Below, piece by piece: positions 44,430 to 52,977 of a stretch of DNA of 64,000 nt. The DNA comes from Streptomyces deccanensis (GTDB lineage: Bacteria; Actinomycetota; Actinomycetes; Streptomycetales; Streptomycetaceae): assembly GCF_022385335.1 (NCBI RefSeq), contig NZ_CP092431.1:4526001-4590000 (forward strand). Reading direction: 5' to 3'. Numbering within the stretch: position 1 is the first letter of the stretch; every line of letters begins with the position of its first letter. Below the pieces are notes generated by a model, which did no database searches, had not been told where the DNA came from, and saw nothing but the letters and a program-made list of their open reading frames with translations. The translations under genes and the position numbers were made by a program.

Positions 44430-44612
44430 ATGGGGACCACTGTGCTCAGCCTGCGGATAGACGGGGAGCTGCTCGACCGGCTCCGGACCCACGCGGCGAA
44501 AAGGGGAATGAGCGTCCAGGACTACGTGATCGGGACGCTCATCCGGGACGACTTCGACGAGCGGTTCCAGACCGCCGTCGACGAGACCGAGAAGTTCTAC
44601 GGGGTCACGTGA
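44430..44612 (+). CDS. Small ribbon-helix-helix (CopG-like) protein
   Basis: A 60-residue protein: VLSLRIDGELLDRLRTHAAK (beta strand then helix A) and GMSVQDYVIGTLIRDDF (helix B), with an acidic C-terminal helix. The pattern is that of RHH DNA-binding proteins, including type II antitoxins, but there is no toxin gene next to it. The start is uncertain: ATG 44430 fits family length; GTG 44373 is open. The last 8 nt overlap the convergent NCS2 permease gene. Confidence 0.75.
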   Translation: MGTTVLSLRIDGELLDRLRTHAAKRGMSVQDYVIGTLIRDDFDERFQTAVDETEKFYGVT

Positions 44613-46020
44613 GCCCCAGCGCCGGCATCAGGTAGTAGAAGAGGAAGACCGCCGAGACCACGTACATCGCGACCGGAACCCCGCGCCCGCGCCCCGCGGC
44701 CAGGCGCAGCACGACGAAGGTGATGAAGCCCATCCCGATGCCGTTGGTGATCGAGTAGGTGAACGGCATCATCACCATCGTCACGAAGGCCGGGACCGCG
44801 ATCGTGTAGTCGGCCCAGTCGATCTCGCGGACGGAGTTCGCGAGGATCAGGAACCCGACCGCCAGCAGCGCCGGAGTCGCCGCCTGGGAGGGCACCATCG
44901 TGGCGACCGGGGTGAGGAACAGCGCGACCGCGAACAGCGCGCCGGTCACCACGTTCGCGAACCCGGTGCGCGCCCCCTCGCCCACACCCGCCGTCGACTC
45001 CACGAAGCAGGTCGTGGCGGACGAGGAGCTGGCACCACCGGCCGCGACGGCGATGCCGTCGACGAACAGCACCTTGTTGATGCCCGGCAGCTGACCGTCC
45101 GCGTCTGTCAGCTTGGCCTCGTCGCCGACGCCCATGATCGTGCCCATCGCGTCGAAGAAGCACGACAGCAGCACCGTGAAGACGAAGAGGACGCCCGTCA
45201 GCAGGCCCACCTTGCCGAAGCCGCCGAAGAGACTGACCTCGCCGAGCAGCCCGAAGTCGGGGGTGGCGACCGGGGTGCCGGGCCACTTCGGGGTGGTCAG
45301 CCCCCAGGAGCCGGCCGGCAGCTTGGCGACGGCCTCCACGACCACCGCGAGCAGCGTCATCGCGACGATCGAGATGAGGATCGCGCCCGGCACCTTGCGC
45401 ACGATCAGCGCGAGCGTCAGCAGCGCGCCGAGGACGAAGACGAGCACCGGCCAGCCGTTCAGGTGCCCGTCCGCGCCCAGTTGGAGCGGCACGGTCGTGT
45501 GCGCGGCGTCCGGGATACGGGTGACGAAGCCGGCGTCGACCAGCCCGATCAGCATGATGAACAGACCGATGCCGATGGAGATGCCCTTGCGCAGACCCAG
45601 CGGCACCGCGTTCATGACGCGCTCCCGCAGGCCCGTCGCGACCAGCAGCATCACGACGAAACCGGCCAGCACGACCATGCCCATCGCGTCCGGCCACGAC
45701 ATGCGCGGCGCGAGCTGGAGGGCGACGACCGTGTTCACGCCGAGCCCCGCCGCCAGCGCGATCGGCACATTGCCGATGACGCCCATGAGGAGGGTGGTGA
45801 AGGCTGCGGTGACGGCGGTGGCGGTGACGAGCTGGCCGTAGTCCAGCTGGTGCCCGTACATGTCCTTCGCGCTGCTCAGGATGATCGGGTTGAGCACGAT
45901 GATGTAGGCCATCGCGAAGAAGGTGGCGAACCCGCCCCGGATCTCACGCGACAGCGTGCTGCCGCGTTCCGTGATCCGGAAGTGGCGGTCGAGGGTGGCA
46001 AGGGTGCCCTGCGGGGACAT
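44605..46020 (-). CDS. NCS2-family purine permease (AzgA-like)
   Basis: A 471-residue membrane protein of the adenine/guanine/hypoxanthine permease group. Landmarks are GGFATFFAMAYIIVLNP, AAGLGVNTVVAL, the TM8 substrate motif LLSCFFDAMGTIMGVGD, and TM10 ATTCFVESTAGVGEGARTG. It imports purine bases by proton symport. ATG 46020 is chosen for GAGG 6 nt upstream; ATG 46038 and 46032 are less well placed. Divergent from the DUF2530 gene, the usual neighbour in Streptomyces as I recall. Confidence 0.93.
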   Translation of the reverse strand: MSPQGTLATLDRHFRITERGSTLSREIRGGFATFFAMAYIIVLNPIILSSAKDMYGHQLDYGQLVTATAVTAAFTTLLMGVIGNVPIALAAGLGVNTVVALQLAPRMSWPDAMGMVVLAGFVVMLLVATGLRERVMNAVPLGLRKGISIGIGLFIMLIGLVDAGFVTRIPDAAHTTVPLQLGADGHLNGWPVLVFVLGALLTLALIVRKVPGAILISIVAMTLLAVVVEAVAKLPAGSWGLTTPKWPGTPVATPDFGLLGEVSLFGGFGKVGLLTGVLFVFTVLLSCFFDAMGTIMGVGDEAKLTDADGQLPGINKVLFVDGIAVAAGGASSSSATTCFVESTAGVGEGARTGFANVVTGALFAVALFLTPVATMVPSQAATPALLAVGFLILANSVREIDWADYTIAVPAFVTMVMMPFTYSITNGIGMGFITFVVLRLAAGRGRGVPVAMYVVSAVFLFYYLMPALGLT

Positions 46021-46177
46021 ACGAGACCTCATCCCCAACAGACCACCCGGAGCTCGGGGCGTTGTTGGAGTTTTCTACGAACAGAAGTGGCCAGCGAGAA
46101 ACCGTTTCAGTATGAACATACATTTCGGCGAACGCCATCTCCGCGCGTAGACCCGCGCGCCTCGTAAGCTGTGCCCC

Positions 46178-46558
46178 ATGGCGAAGTGGACCCCCAAGCA
46201 CGAGGCACCGGAGCCCCTGGAAGGGCCCATCGTGCCGACCATCATCGGCGGCACGATCCTGTGGCTCGTCCTCTTCGTCGTCCAGCTGCCCTTCTACGGC
46301 TGGTACGAGGACCACGGGCACACCTGGTGGATCTGGACCTGCCTGGCGGGCGGCGGCCTGGGCTTCATCGGCATCTACTACGTCCGCAGACGCGACGCGG
46401 CGATCAAACGCGACGCGGCCCGCAGGGCCCCGGCGGAGGCGGAGGCCGCGAAGGCCGCGGAGGCGGAGGCAAGGGCCAAGGCCACCAAAGCCGACCGGAT
46501 CGCAGCGGAGGCCGAGTCCGAGTCCGACGACGTGTCGACCGGCCCCACGACCAACTGA
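46178..46558 (+). CDS. DUF2530-family membrane protein
   Basis: A 126-residue protein with two membrane segments (PTIIGGTILWLVLFVVQLPF and WIWTCLAGGGLGFIGIYYV). A charged Ala/Glu/Lys-rich helix with a Ser/Asp tail follows. DUF2530 has no known function. ATG 46178 lies 7 nt after TAAGCT (46165-46170), indicating leaderless expression. The 3' end is followed directly by three repeat fragments. Confidence 0.88.
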   Translation: MAKWTPKHEAPEPLEGPIVPTIIGGTILWLVLFVVQLPFYGWYEDHGHTWWIWTCLAGGGLGFIGIYYVRRRDAAIKRDAARRAPAEAEAAKAAEAEARAKATKADRIAAEAESESDDVSTGPTTN

Positions 46559-46640
46559 GCCCCGGAAGGGGCGCGGGGCTTGAGCCCCGGAAGGGGCGCG
46601 GGACTGCGCCCCGGAAGGGGCGCGGGGAACTGCGCGAGCA
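46559..46640. repeat. Three tandem fragments of the GC-rich intergenic repeat (copy d)
   Basis: GCCCCGGAAGGGGCGCGGG recurs three times; the last continues into AACTGCGCGAGC, the right arm of the family. The first begins at the stop codon of the DUF2530 gene. Confidence 0.8.
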
Positions 46641-46673
46641 ACCACGACGAAGCGGCACTCGCCGGCGACCCCC

Positions 46674-46750
46674 TCGAGCCCGTCCGGCGATGGAGGACGA
46701 GCCCGAAGGGCGACAGCGGGGGGCCGGGGGCGCAGCCCCCAGGGGCCGGC
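46674..46750. repeat. Second GC-rich intergenic repeat family
   Basis: CGAGCCCGTCCGGCGATGGA followed by GGACGAGCCCGAAGGGCG and a GGGGGCGCAGCCCCC hairpin. I recall close relatives in many Streptomyces intergenic regions. The remaining part of the 323-bp gap to 46881 carries only the P-type ATPase promoter (TACCGT, 46869-46874). Confidence 0.7.
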
Positions 46751-46881
46751 ATCGACCGACGGGACCCACCGAACCCCGGGCACACACGACCCGGTATCAC
46801 GGCGGAGCCCTCTCCTCCCCAGGTCGGATCTTTCGCGCACTCGGTGGGTGAACCCCCAAATCCGCACGTACCGTCGAATGC

Positions 46882-49290
46882 ATGACGCACATCGACGCGG
46901 GTACCGACCTCGATCCTGTGCACCCCACCCCCGCCCCGGCCCCTCCGGACACGAGACGGGCGCGCGGTCTGACGGCCGCCGAGGTGGCCGAGCGGGTGGC
47001 CCGCGGCGAGGTGAACGACGTACCCGTACGGAGCAGCCGCTCCACGGTGGACATCGTCCGGGCGAACGTCTTCACCCGGTTCAACGCGATCATCGGCGTC
47101 CTCTGGGTGATCATGCTCTTCGTCGCGCCCATCCAGGACAGCCTTTTCGGCTTCGTCATCCTGGCCAACACCGGCATCGGCATCGTCCAGGAGTGGCGGG
47201 CGAAGAAGACCCTCGACTCCCTCGCCGTGATCGGCGAGGCGAAACCCACGGTCCGCCGCGACGGGGTCGCCGCGACCGTCGGCACCTCCGAGATCGTCCT
47301 CGGGGACCTGATCGAGATCGGCCCCGGCGACAAGATCGTCGTCGACGGGGAGTGCGTCGAGACCGACGGCCTGGAGATCGACGAGTCGCTGCTCACCGGC
47401 GAGGCCGACCCGGTCGTCAAACAACCCGGCGACCAGGTGATGTCAGGCAGCTTCGTCGTCGCGGGCGGCGGCGCGTTCACCGCGACCAAGGTCGGCCGGG
47501 AGGCCTACGCCGCCCAGCTGGCCGAGGAGGCGAGCCGCTTCACCCTCGTCCACTCCGAGCTGCGCTCCGGCATCTCCACCATCCTCAAGTACGTCACCTG
47601 GATGATGGTCCCGACCGCGATCGGTCTGATCATCAGCCAGCTGATCGTGAAGGAGAACGACTTCAAGGACTCCGTCGCCCGCACGGTCGGCGGCATCGTC
47701 CCGATGGTCCCCGAGGGCCTCGTCCTGCTCACCTCCGTCGCCTTCGCCATCGGCGTGATCCGTCTCGGCCGCAAGCAGTGCCTGGTGCAGGAGCTGCCGG
47801 CCATCGAGGGCCTCGCCCGCGTCGACACCGTCTGCCTGGACAAGACGGGCACGCTCACCGAGGGCGGCATGGACGTCACCGAGCTGCGCCCCCTGAACGG
47901 CGCGGACGAGTCGTACGTACGCCGGGTACTGGGCGCCCTCGGCGCGTCGGACCCCCGGCCGAACGCCTCCCTCCAGGCGATCATCGACGCCTGTCCGGAC
48001 GGCGAGGAGTGGCGCTGCACCCAGTCGCTGCCCTTCTCCTCGGCCCGCAAGTACAGCGGCGCGGCCTTCGGCGAGAGCGACGGCGCGTCCAGCACCTGGC
48101 TGCTGGGCGCCCCCGACGTCCTCCTCCCCGACGACGACCCGGCCCTCACCGAGACCGAACGGCTGAACGAGGACGGGCTACGGGTGCTGCTGCTGGCCCG
48201 GGCGACCCGGGCGCTGGACGACCCCGAGGTCGCGACCGGCGCGCATCCGACCGCCCTCGTCGTCCTCGAACAGCGGCTGCGCCCGGACGCCGCCGACACC
48301 CTGCGCTATTTCGAGGAGCAGAACGTCCGGGCGAAGGTCATCTCCGGCGACAACGCGGTCTCGGTCGGCGCGGTCGCCGGCAAGCTCGGCCTGGCCGGCG
48401 AGGTCGTCGACGCCCGCCGGCTGCCCGCCGAGCGCGCGGAGATGGCGACGGCCCTCGACTCGGGCACCGTCTTCGGCCGTGTGACCCCCCAGCAGAAGCG
48501 GGACATGGTCGGCGCGCTCCAGTCCCACGGCCACACGGTCGCGATGACCGGCGACGGGGTGAACGACGTCCTGGCCCTCAAGGACGCCGACATCGGGGTG
48601 GCCATGGGCTCCGGGTCGGAGGCGACGCGGGCGGTGGCCCAGATCGTCCTGCTCAACAACAGCTTCGCCACGCTGCCGTCGGTGGTCGCAGAGGGCCGCC
48701 GGGTGATCGGCAACATCACCCGCGTCGCGACGCTCTTCCTGGTCAAGACGGTCTACTCGGTGCTCCTCGCCATCCTGGTCGTCTGCTGGCAGGTGGAGTA
48801 CCCCTTCCTCCCCCGCCATCTGACCCTGCTCTCCACCCTGACGATCGGCGTCCCGGCCTTCTTCCTCGCCCTCGCCCCCAACAAGGAACGGGCCAGACCC
48901 CACTTCGTCCGCCGGGTCATGCGCTACGCGATCCCGGGCGGCGTACTGGCGGCCCTGGCGACCTTCGCCACGTATCTGATCGCCCGTCACCACTACACGG
49001 GGGAGGGCGCGTTGGGGGCGGAGACCAGTGCCGCCACCCTCACGCTCTTCCTGATCTCCATGTGGGTGCTGGCCATCATCGCCCGCCCCTACACCTGGTG
49101 GCGCCTCGGTCTGGTCGCCGCGATGGCGGCCGGCTTCCTGCTGGTCCTCGTCGTCCCCTGGCTCCAGGACTTCTTCGCCCTGCGCCTGGTCGGTACGACG
49201 ATGCCGTGGACGGCGGTCGCCATCGCGGCCGGGGCCTCGGCGGTCCTGGAGTTCCTGTGGAGGTGGGTGGACCGCCGCTTCCCCGCCTAG
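46882..49290 (+). CDS. Cation-transporting P-type ATPase (CtpE-like)
   Basis: An 802-residue P-type ATPase. Actuator motif [14 protein letters not shown]4 motif [14 protein letters not shown], phosphorylation site [16 protein letters not shown] (Asp), hinge [20 protein letters not shown] and C-terminal membrane helices are complete. The PMVPEGL motif and the short nucleotide domain place it with mycobacterial CtpE, reported as a Ca2+ importer. ATG 46882 is 7 nt after TACCGT, so probably leaderless. Metal specificity is inferred from the subgroup only. Confidence 0.92.
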   Translation: MTHIDAGTDLDPVHPTPAPAPPDTRRARGLTAAEVAERVARGEVNDVPVRSSRSTVDIVRANVFTRFNAIIGVLWVIMLFVAPIQDSLFGFVILANTGIGIVQEWRAKKTLDSLAVIGEAKPTVRRDGVAATVGTSEIVLGDLIEIGPGDKIVVDGECVETDGLEIDESLLTGEADPVVKQPGDQVMSGSFVVAGGGAFTATKVGREAYAAQLAEEASRFTLVHSELRSGISTILKYVTWMMVPTAIGLIISQLIVKENDFKDSVARTVGGIVPMVPEGLVLLTSVAFAIGVIRLGRKQCLVQELPAIEGLARVDTVCLDKTGTLTEGGMDVTELRPLNGADESYVRRVLGALGASDPRPNASLQAIIDACPDGEEWRCTQSLPFSSARKYSGAAFGESDGASSTWLLGAPDVLLPDDDPALTETERLNEDGLRVLLLARATRALDDPEVATGAHPTALVVLEQRLRPDAADTLRYFEEQNVRAKVISGDNAVSVGAVAGKLGLAGEVVDARRLPAERAEMATALDSGTVFGRVTPQQKRDMVGALQSHGHTVAMTGDGVNDVLALKDADIGVAMGSGSEATRAVAQIVLLNNSFATLPSVVAEGRRVIGNITRVATLFLVKTVYSVLLAILVVCWQVEYPFLPRHLTLLSTLTIGVPAFFLALAPNKERARPHFVRRVMRYAIPGGVLAALATFATYLIARHHYTGEGALGAETSAATLTLFLISMWVLAIIARPYTWWRLGLVAAMAAGFLLVLVVPWLQDFFALRLVGTTMPWTAVAIAAGASAVLEFLWRWVDRRFPA

Positions 49291-49368
49291 GGCCCGCAGG
49301 GGAAACCGGACCCGCGCGGCCTGCGTCCTCGCCTCTGACCGACTCGTCGCGAAGGGGAGACGCACGAC

Positions 49369-49923
49369 ATGAACCCGGATCAGCCGGTGGAGTTCCACGC
49401 CCCGTGCGGGCATCTGATCGCGGCACCGGCCGATCGCGTCGGGCAGGAGGTCCGCTGCCCCCACTGTCACCGGGTGGCCCGGGTCCCCGCGCCCGACATC
49501 CCGTACGCCTCGCCGGTGCCGGTCCCGGCCGGCGCCATCGAGCCGGCCGCGCTGACCGCCCTCTACGTGACCACGCTGATCGGGGGTCTCCTCGCCGCCG
49601 GCCTGATCTACCTGCTCATGTTCGACGAGTTCTCCGAGTCCGAGCTGGTCTCGATCACCCCGCTGTGGTTCTTCCCCGTCGTCTTCGGCCTGTACGGCTT
49701 CGCCTCCCAGCGGCTGCTGCGCCACATCGCCACCGGCCGCGCGGGAACCCTCGGCGAGGCGGCCCGTGTCTCCATCGACGTGGCCGGGTACTGGGCGGCC
49801 CTGGTGCTCTTCCCGTTCCTGGTGCTGAAGTGGCGCAGCTCCCTGCTCGTGTCGCTGGCGGCCGCGCTCTTCTGGGCCGTCCTGCTGTGGCTGTTCTTCG
49901 CCCTGCTCTTCCCGGCGCTCTGA
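49369..49923 (+). CDS. Zinc-ribbon membrane protein
   Basis: A 184-residue hypothetical protein. The N-terminal zinc-ribbon-like segment FHAPCGHLIAAPADRVGQEV with RCPHCHRVARVP gives a C-G-H...C-P-H-C metal site. A Pro-rich link is followed by four hydrophobic segments (ALYVTTLIGGLLAAGLIYLL, LWFFPVVFGLYGFAS, YWAALVLFPFLVL, LAAALFWAVLLWLFFALLFP). ATG 49369 has AGGGGAG upstream. It follows the P-type ATPase by 78 nt on the same strand and may share its transcript. No function known. Confidence 0.8.
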   Translation: MNPDQPVEFHAPCGHLIAAPADRVGQEVRCPHCHRVARVPAPDIPYASPVPVPAGAIEPAALTALYVTTLIGGLLAAGLIYLLMFDEFSESELVSITPLWFFPVVFGLYGFASQRLLRHIATGRAGTLGEAARVSIDVAGYWAALVLFPFLVLKWRSSLLVSLAAALFWAVLLWLFFALLFPAL

Positions 49924-49992
49924 CCACGCGACGAGGGGTGCCGCGGCCGACGACCGACCACGACCCCCCTCACCGGGTCCGCGCCCCGCGCG

Positions 49993-50841
49993 CTACTTCA
50001 CGTCGACGTAGTCGCCCGTGGCGTTGACCGGCGCCGTCGTGGTGACACCGGCGTAGCTGAAGCGCCAGTAGCCGTCGTACGTGGCGGTGCCGGTGGCCTT
50101 CACATTGCCGTAGGTGTCCGAGTAGACCGTCTTGACCGTGGTGTACGTGCTGGTGCCGGCCTTGCGGAACTGGAGCTTCACCGGCTGCTTGGCGAAAGCC
50201 TTGTAGGTGTGGCTCTGCCAGTCGGCGCGGGTGAGCTTGCCGGTCGCGGTGACGGTCCTGCCCTTGGTGACGGGCTCCGGACCGGCGTTGACGGTCAGCT
50301 TCGCGAGACGCTGGACGAGGGTGGAGGCCGACCCGCTCTGCTCCTTGTAGCCGACCTTGCTGTAGTCGATCTGGCCGCTCGTGGGGTCCTGGCCGTTGAA
50401 GGCGATGGCGTCGGCGCCCGTCTTCCAGGTTCCGGCCTGGGAGTTGAGCAGATCGCCCTCGCCCGGCCGGATGTCGATGGTGCCCGTGCAGCTCTCGGTG
50501 GTCGTGGTGGTGACCTTGCAGGTGGCGAAGTCGTCGCCGAAGAGCTGCGGGGTGCTGTCGTCGCCGAAGGTGCCTCGATAGAGGAAGGGCTCGACGAAGA
50601 AGTCTCCGGCGGTGACGTTGACGCCCGACCCGTGCGTCAGCGTGAACGACACGGGGGTGCTGACCGTGCCGCCGATCCCGACCTTGACGGACTTGGCGAC
50701 CTTGAAGTTCGAGAAGGTGACGTCCAGCGTGTACGGACTACCGCTGGTCGCGACCGAGCCGGCCGCCTGTGCGGACGGCACGGCCAGGGCGGAGAAGGCC
50801 AGGGCGCCGAGGACGGCGGCCGCGGTGGCTCTTGTGCGCAT
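49993..50841 (-). CDS. Secreted protein with C-terminal Ig-like repeat domain, paralogue 1
   Basis: A 282-residue exported protein. The signal peptide is RATAAAVLGALAFSALAVPS, cleaved after AQA. An N-terminal beta-rich domain carries a disulfide-type pair (FATCKVTTTTTESCTG). The C-terminal domain reads EPVTKGRTVTATGKLTRADW, then KQPVKLQFRKAGTSTYTTVK and ends ATGDYVDVK. This C-terminal module is shared with the next two genes. ATG 50841 has GGGGAA upstream. Function unknown; probably cell-surface or extracellular. Confidence 0.85.
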   Translation of the reverse strand: MRTRATAAAVLGALAFSALAVPSAQAAGSVATSGSPYTLDVTFSNFKVAKSVKVGIGGTVSTPVSFTLTHGSGVNVTAGDFFVEPFLYRGTFGDDSTPQLFGDDFATCKVTTTTTESCTGTIDIRPGEGDLLNSQAGTWKTGADAIAFNGQDPTSGQIDYSKVGYKEQSGSASTLVQRLAKLTVNAGPEPVTKGRTVTATGKLTRADWQSHTYKAFAKQPVKLQFRKAGTSTYTTVKTVYSDTYGNVKATGTATYDGYWRFSYAGVTTTAPVNATGDYVDVK

Positions 50842-50936
50842 GTGTTCCCCAAGTGGAGAAGAGTTGATCGAGGGGCCAGTCGGCCCGCCGTATCTGAACA
50901 CGCGTTCCCACCACATACGGGACTCTTCGTCCACTT

Positions 50937-50967
50937 CTTACGAAAGTCCGACTCCCACCTTACGAAA
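50937..50967. promoter_or_regulatory. CTTACGAAA direct repeat before paralogue 1
   Basis: CTTACGAAA at 50937-50945 and 50959-50967, 22 bp apart, two helical turns, 100-125 bp upstream of the start. Candidate activator site; the region is unusually AT-rich for this chromosome. Confidence 0.45.
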
Positions 50968-51042
50968 CGAAAAGGGCACGGAAAGGGCGCCGACCCGGGA
51001 GAACCCGGACCGACGCCCCTGTGTCTCACCGCTGGCCGCGGC

Positions 51043-51879
51043 TCACTTCACGTCGACGGCGTCGGCCGCGGACGTCACGGCCGGCGTGGTCGAGGTGCCC
51101 GCGAACACGTAGCGGAACGAACCGTCGGCGCTCGCCTTGACGGTGGTCTTCAGCGCACCGCCGGAGCCCGACTTGACCGTCTTGACGTCCTTGAAGGTGG
51201 ACGTGCCCTTCTTCTTGAACTGCAGCTTCACGGACTGGCTGGTGTAGCCCGCGTACTTGAGGGTGTCCCAGTTGGCGCGGGTCAGCTTGCCGGAGACCGT
51301 GATGGTCTTGCCCTTCTTGACCGGCTCGGGAGAGGCGTTGGTGGTCAGCGCGGACGCGCGCTTGACGCTGGCCGTGGAGTGCTTCTCCTGGATGTTGTAG
51401 TCGCCGTCCTTGCCCAGGGCACCGGCGTAGACGTGCCACTTGCCGGCCAGGACATTGCTGTAGATGTTGTCGTTCGGGTCGGCGACGACGGTCACCTTGC
51501 AGGTGGACGTGGTCGCGTCGACGGCGGTGCAGGTGCCGTTCTCCGCGTCCGGGACCATCGCGCCCACGACATCGCCGGAGTCGATGTCGTTCCCCTTCCA
51601 CAGGAAGGCGTAGCCGTCCTCGATGCCCGACGGGTCGGTCGCGGTGACGGAGATGGTGACGCTCTTCTTCTTGGAGGTGCCGACCACGATGTCCTTGCCA
51701 CCGTTGACGGTGACCTTCTTGATGACGGTGTCGCCGACGATCTCGTCCGCCAGGGCCCCGAACGGCGTGATCGACGCCCCGAGGGCGCCGGGCGCGTCAT
51801 CGGCCTGCGCGGCCGGAACGGCGAAGACGGACAGGGCGACGGCGCCCGAGACGGCGATGACAGTGGCACGCATACGCAT
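51043..51879 (-). CDS. Secreted protein with C-terminal Ig-like repeat domain, paralogue 2
   Basis: A 278-residue exported protein. Signal peptide RATVIAVSGAVALSVFAVPA with AQA-DD cleavage. The variable N-terminal domain contains DPSGIEDGYAFLWKGND and a Cys pair in GTCTAVDATTSTCKV. The shared C-terminal module is SPEPVKKGKTITVSGKLTRA, SVKLQFKKKGTSTFKDVKTV, and SAADAVDVK at the end. ATG 51879 follows GGGGGAAAAAAAC. Nearest relative of paralogue 3, with the same spacing of cysteines. Role unknown. Confidence 0.85.
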   Translation of the reverse strand: MRMRATVIAVSGAVALSVFAVPAAQADDAPGALGASITPFGALADEIVGDTVIKKVTVNGGKDIVVGTSKKKSVTISVTATDPSGIEDGYAFLWKGNDIDSGDVVGAMVPDAENGTCTAVDATTSTCKVTVVADPNDNIYSNVLAGKWHVYAGALGKDGDYNIQEKHSTASVKRASALTTNASPEPVKKGKTITVSGKLTRANWDTLKYAGYTSQSVKLQFKKKGTSTFKDVKTVKSGSGGALKTTVKASADGSFRYVFAGTSTTPAVTSAADAVDVK

Positions 51880-52014
51880 GTTTTTTTCCCCCGGTGCTGA
51901 GGTGGGGCCGACGGTCGTCATCACGTCGGCCGGGTGGTCGCGAGTCGGTCGACCCGCTGGCTCTGCGAGTGGGGGACGGGCCGGTCGCCCGGCAGTCCCC
52001 CTGGGTCCGCCTGC

Positions 52015-52794
52015 TTACTTCACGTCGATGGTGTCGCCCGTGGCGGTCGCGCCCGCCGTGGTCGAGGTGCCCGCGAAGACGTAGCGGTACGTGCCGTCGA
52101 CGCTCGCCTTGACGGTGGTGGACACGGCGCCCGTGGAAGCGGAGTTGACGGTCTTGACCGTCTTGTAGGCGGTCGTGCCGGCCTTCTTGAACTGCAGCTG
52201 CACCGGCTGGCCGCCGAGCGCGCCGTTCACCCCGGTGTTCCAGTTGGCGCGGGTCAGCTTGCTGGTGACGGTGATCGTCGCACCCTTCGCGACCGGCTCC
52301 GGGGAGGCGTTCGCACCCGCGAGCTGGGCGGCGCGCAGGACCTTGAACGACTTGAGGTTGTCCTTCTGGACGTAGTCGTAGTCCTTGGCCTGGGCGATCG
52401 CCCAGGTCTTCCACGTACCCGCGACGGAGTTGATGGTGTTGCCGTTCGGCGTGAAGGTGAAGCTCGCCGTGCAGTTGGACTTGGTCGACGTCACCTTCTT
52501 GCAGGTGATCGGGTCCTTGCTCGGCGAGGCCGCGCTGTCGGCGGTGTCGATGTTCGCGCCGCGGTACAGGTAGGCCGTGGCCATCCGGTGGCCGGAGTTG
52601 TCCGTCACCGTGAACTTGAGCGTGATGGTCTTCTTGGCCTTCGCGCCGACGACCACGGCCTTGCCGCCGTTGACGGAGACGCTGGTGATCTTGATGTTGC
52701 CGTACTTGTCGTCGGCCTGCGCGGCCGGAGCGGCGAGGGCGGTCAGAGCCAGGGCGCCGGTGATGACGAGGCCCAAGGTCGCACGCTTGTGCAA
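52015..52794 (-). CDS. Secreted protein with C-terminal Ig-like repeat domain, paralogue 3
   Basis: A 259-residue exported protein beginning at TTG 52794 (GGGGAA 4 nt upstream); the frame is open but implausible above this. Signal peptide RATLGLVITGALALTALAAP, cleaved after AQA-DD. The N-terminal domain has NSGHRMATAYLYRGANIDTA and the Cys pair ITCKKVTSTKSNCTAS. The shared C-terminal module is SPEPVAKGATITVTSKLTRA, PVQLQFKKAGTTAYKTVKTV, ending ATGDTIDVK. Likely the ancestor or sister of the two tandem genes downstream. Confidence 0.85.
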   Translation of the reverse strand: MHKRATLGLVITGALALTALAAPAAQADDKYGNIKITSVSVNGGKAVVVGAKAKKTITLKFTVTDNSGHRMATAYLYRGANIDTADSAASPSKDPITCKKVTSTKSNCTASFTFTPNGNTINSVAGTWKTWAIAQAKDYDYVQKDNLKSFKVLRAAQLAGANASPEPVAKGATITVTSKLTRANWNTGVNGALGGQPVQLQFKKAGTTAYKTVKTVNSASTGAVSTTVKASVDGTYRYVFAGTSTTAGATATGDTIDVK

Positions 52795-52916
52795 TGTATT
52801 CCCCACGTAAGAGGGGACCCGCGGGCGAAGACGAGGCACGACAGTGCCGGCACGCGGGGCCCGAGTGTCTGGAGAGCCGGGTGGCTCACCAGACCAGACT
52901 CGGGGCCCCTGGGAAT

Positions 52917-52939
52917 GGTTGTATGAGTTGTGAACAACC
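52917..52939. promoter_or_regulatory. GTTGT-GA-ACAAC palindrome before paralogue 3
   Basis: GTTGTGAACAAC (52927-52938) is a perfect 5-2-5 dyad and lies within a larger GGTTGT...ACAACC arrangement starting at 52917. It lies 133 bp before the TTG start, between this gene and the end of the Hsp90-like gene. Confidence 0.45.
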
Positions 52940-52977
52940 TTTGCGAATGTTGCGCAGATCACATCGCGGAGGTTTGA

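Noticed and set aside
44430..44612. Toxin-antitoxin pair
   Set aside because: The RHH protein has no toxin gene on either side; neighbours are a MarR regulator and a purine permease.
50937..50967. CRISPR-like direct repeats
   Set aside because: Only two 9-bp copies; no array, no cas gene in the window.
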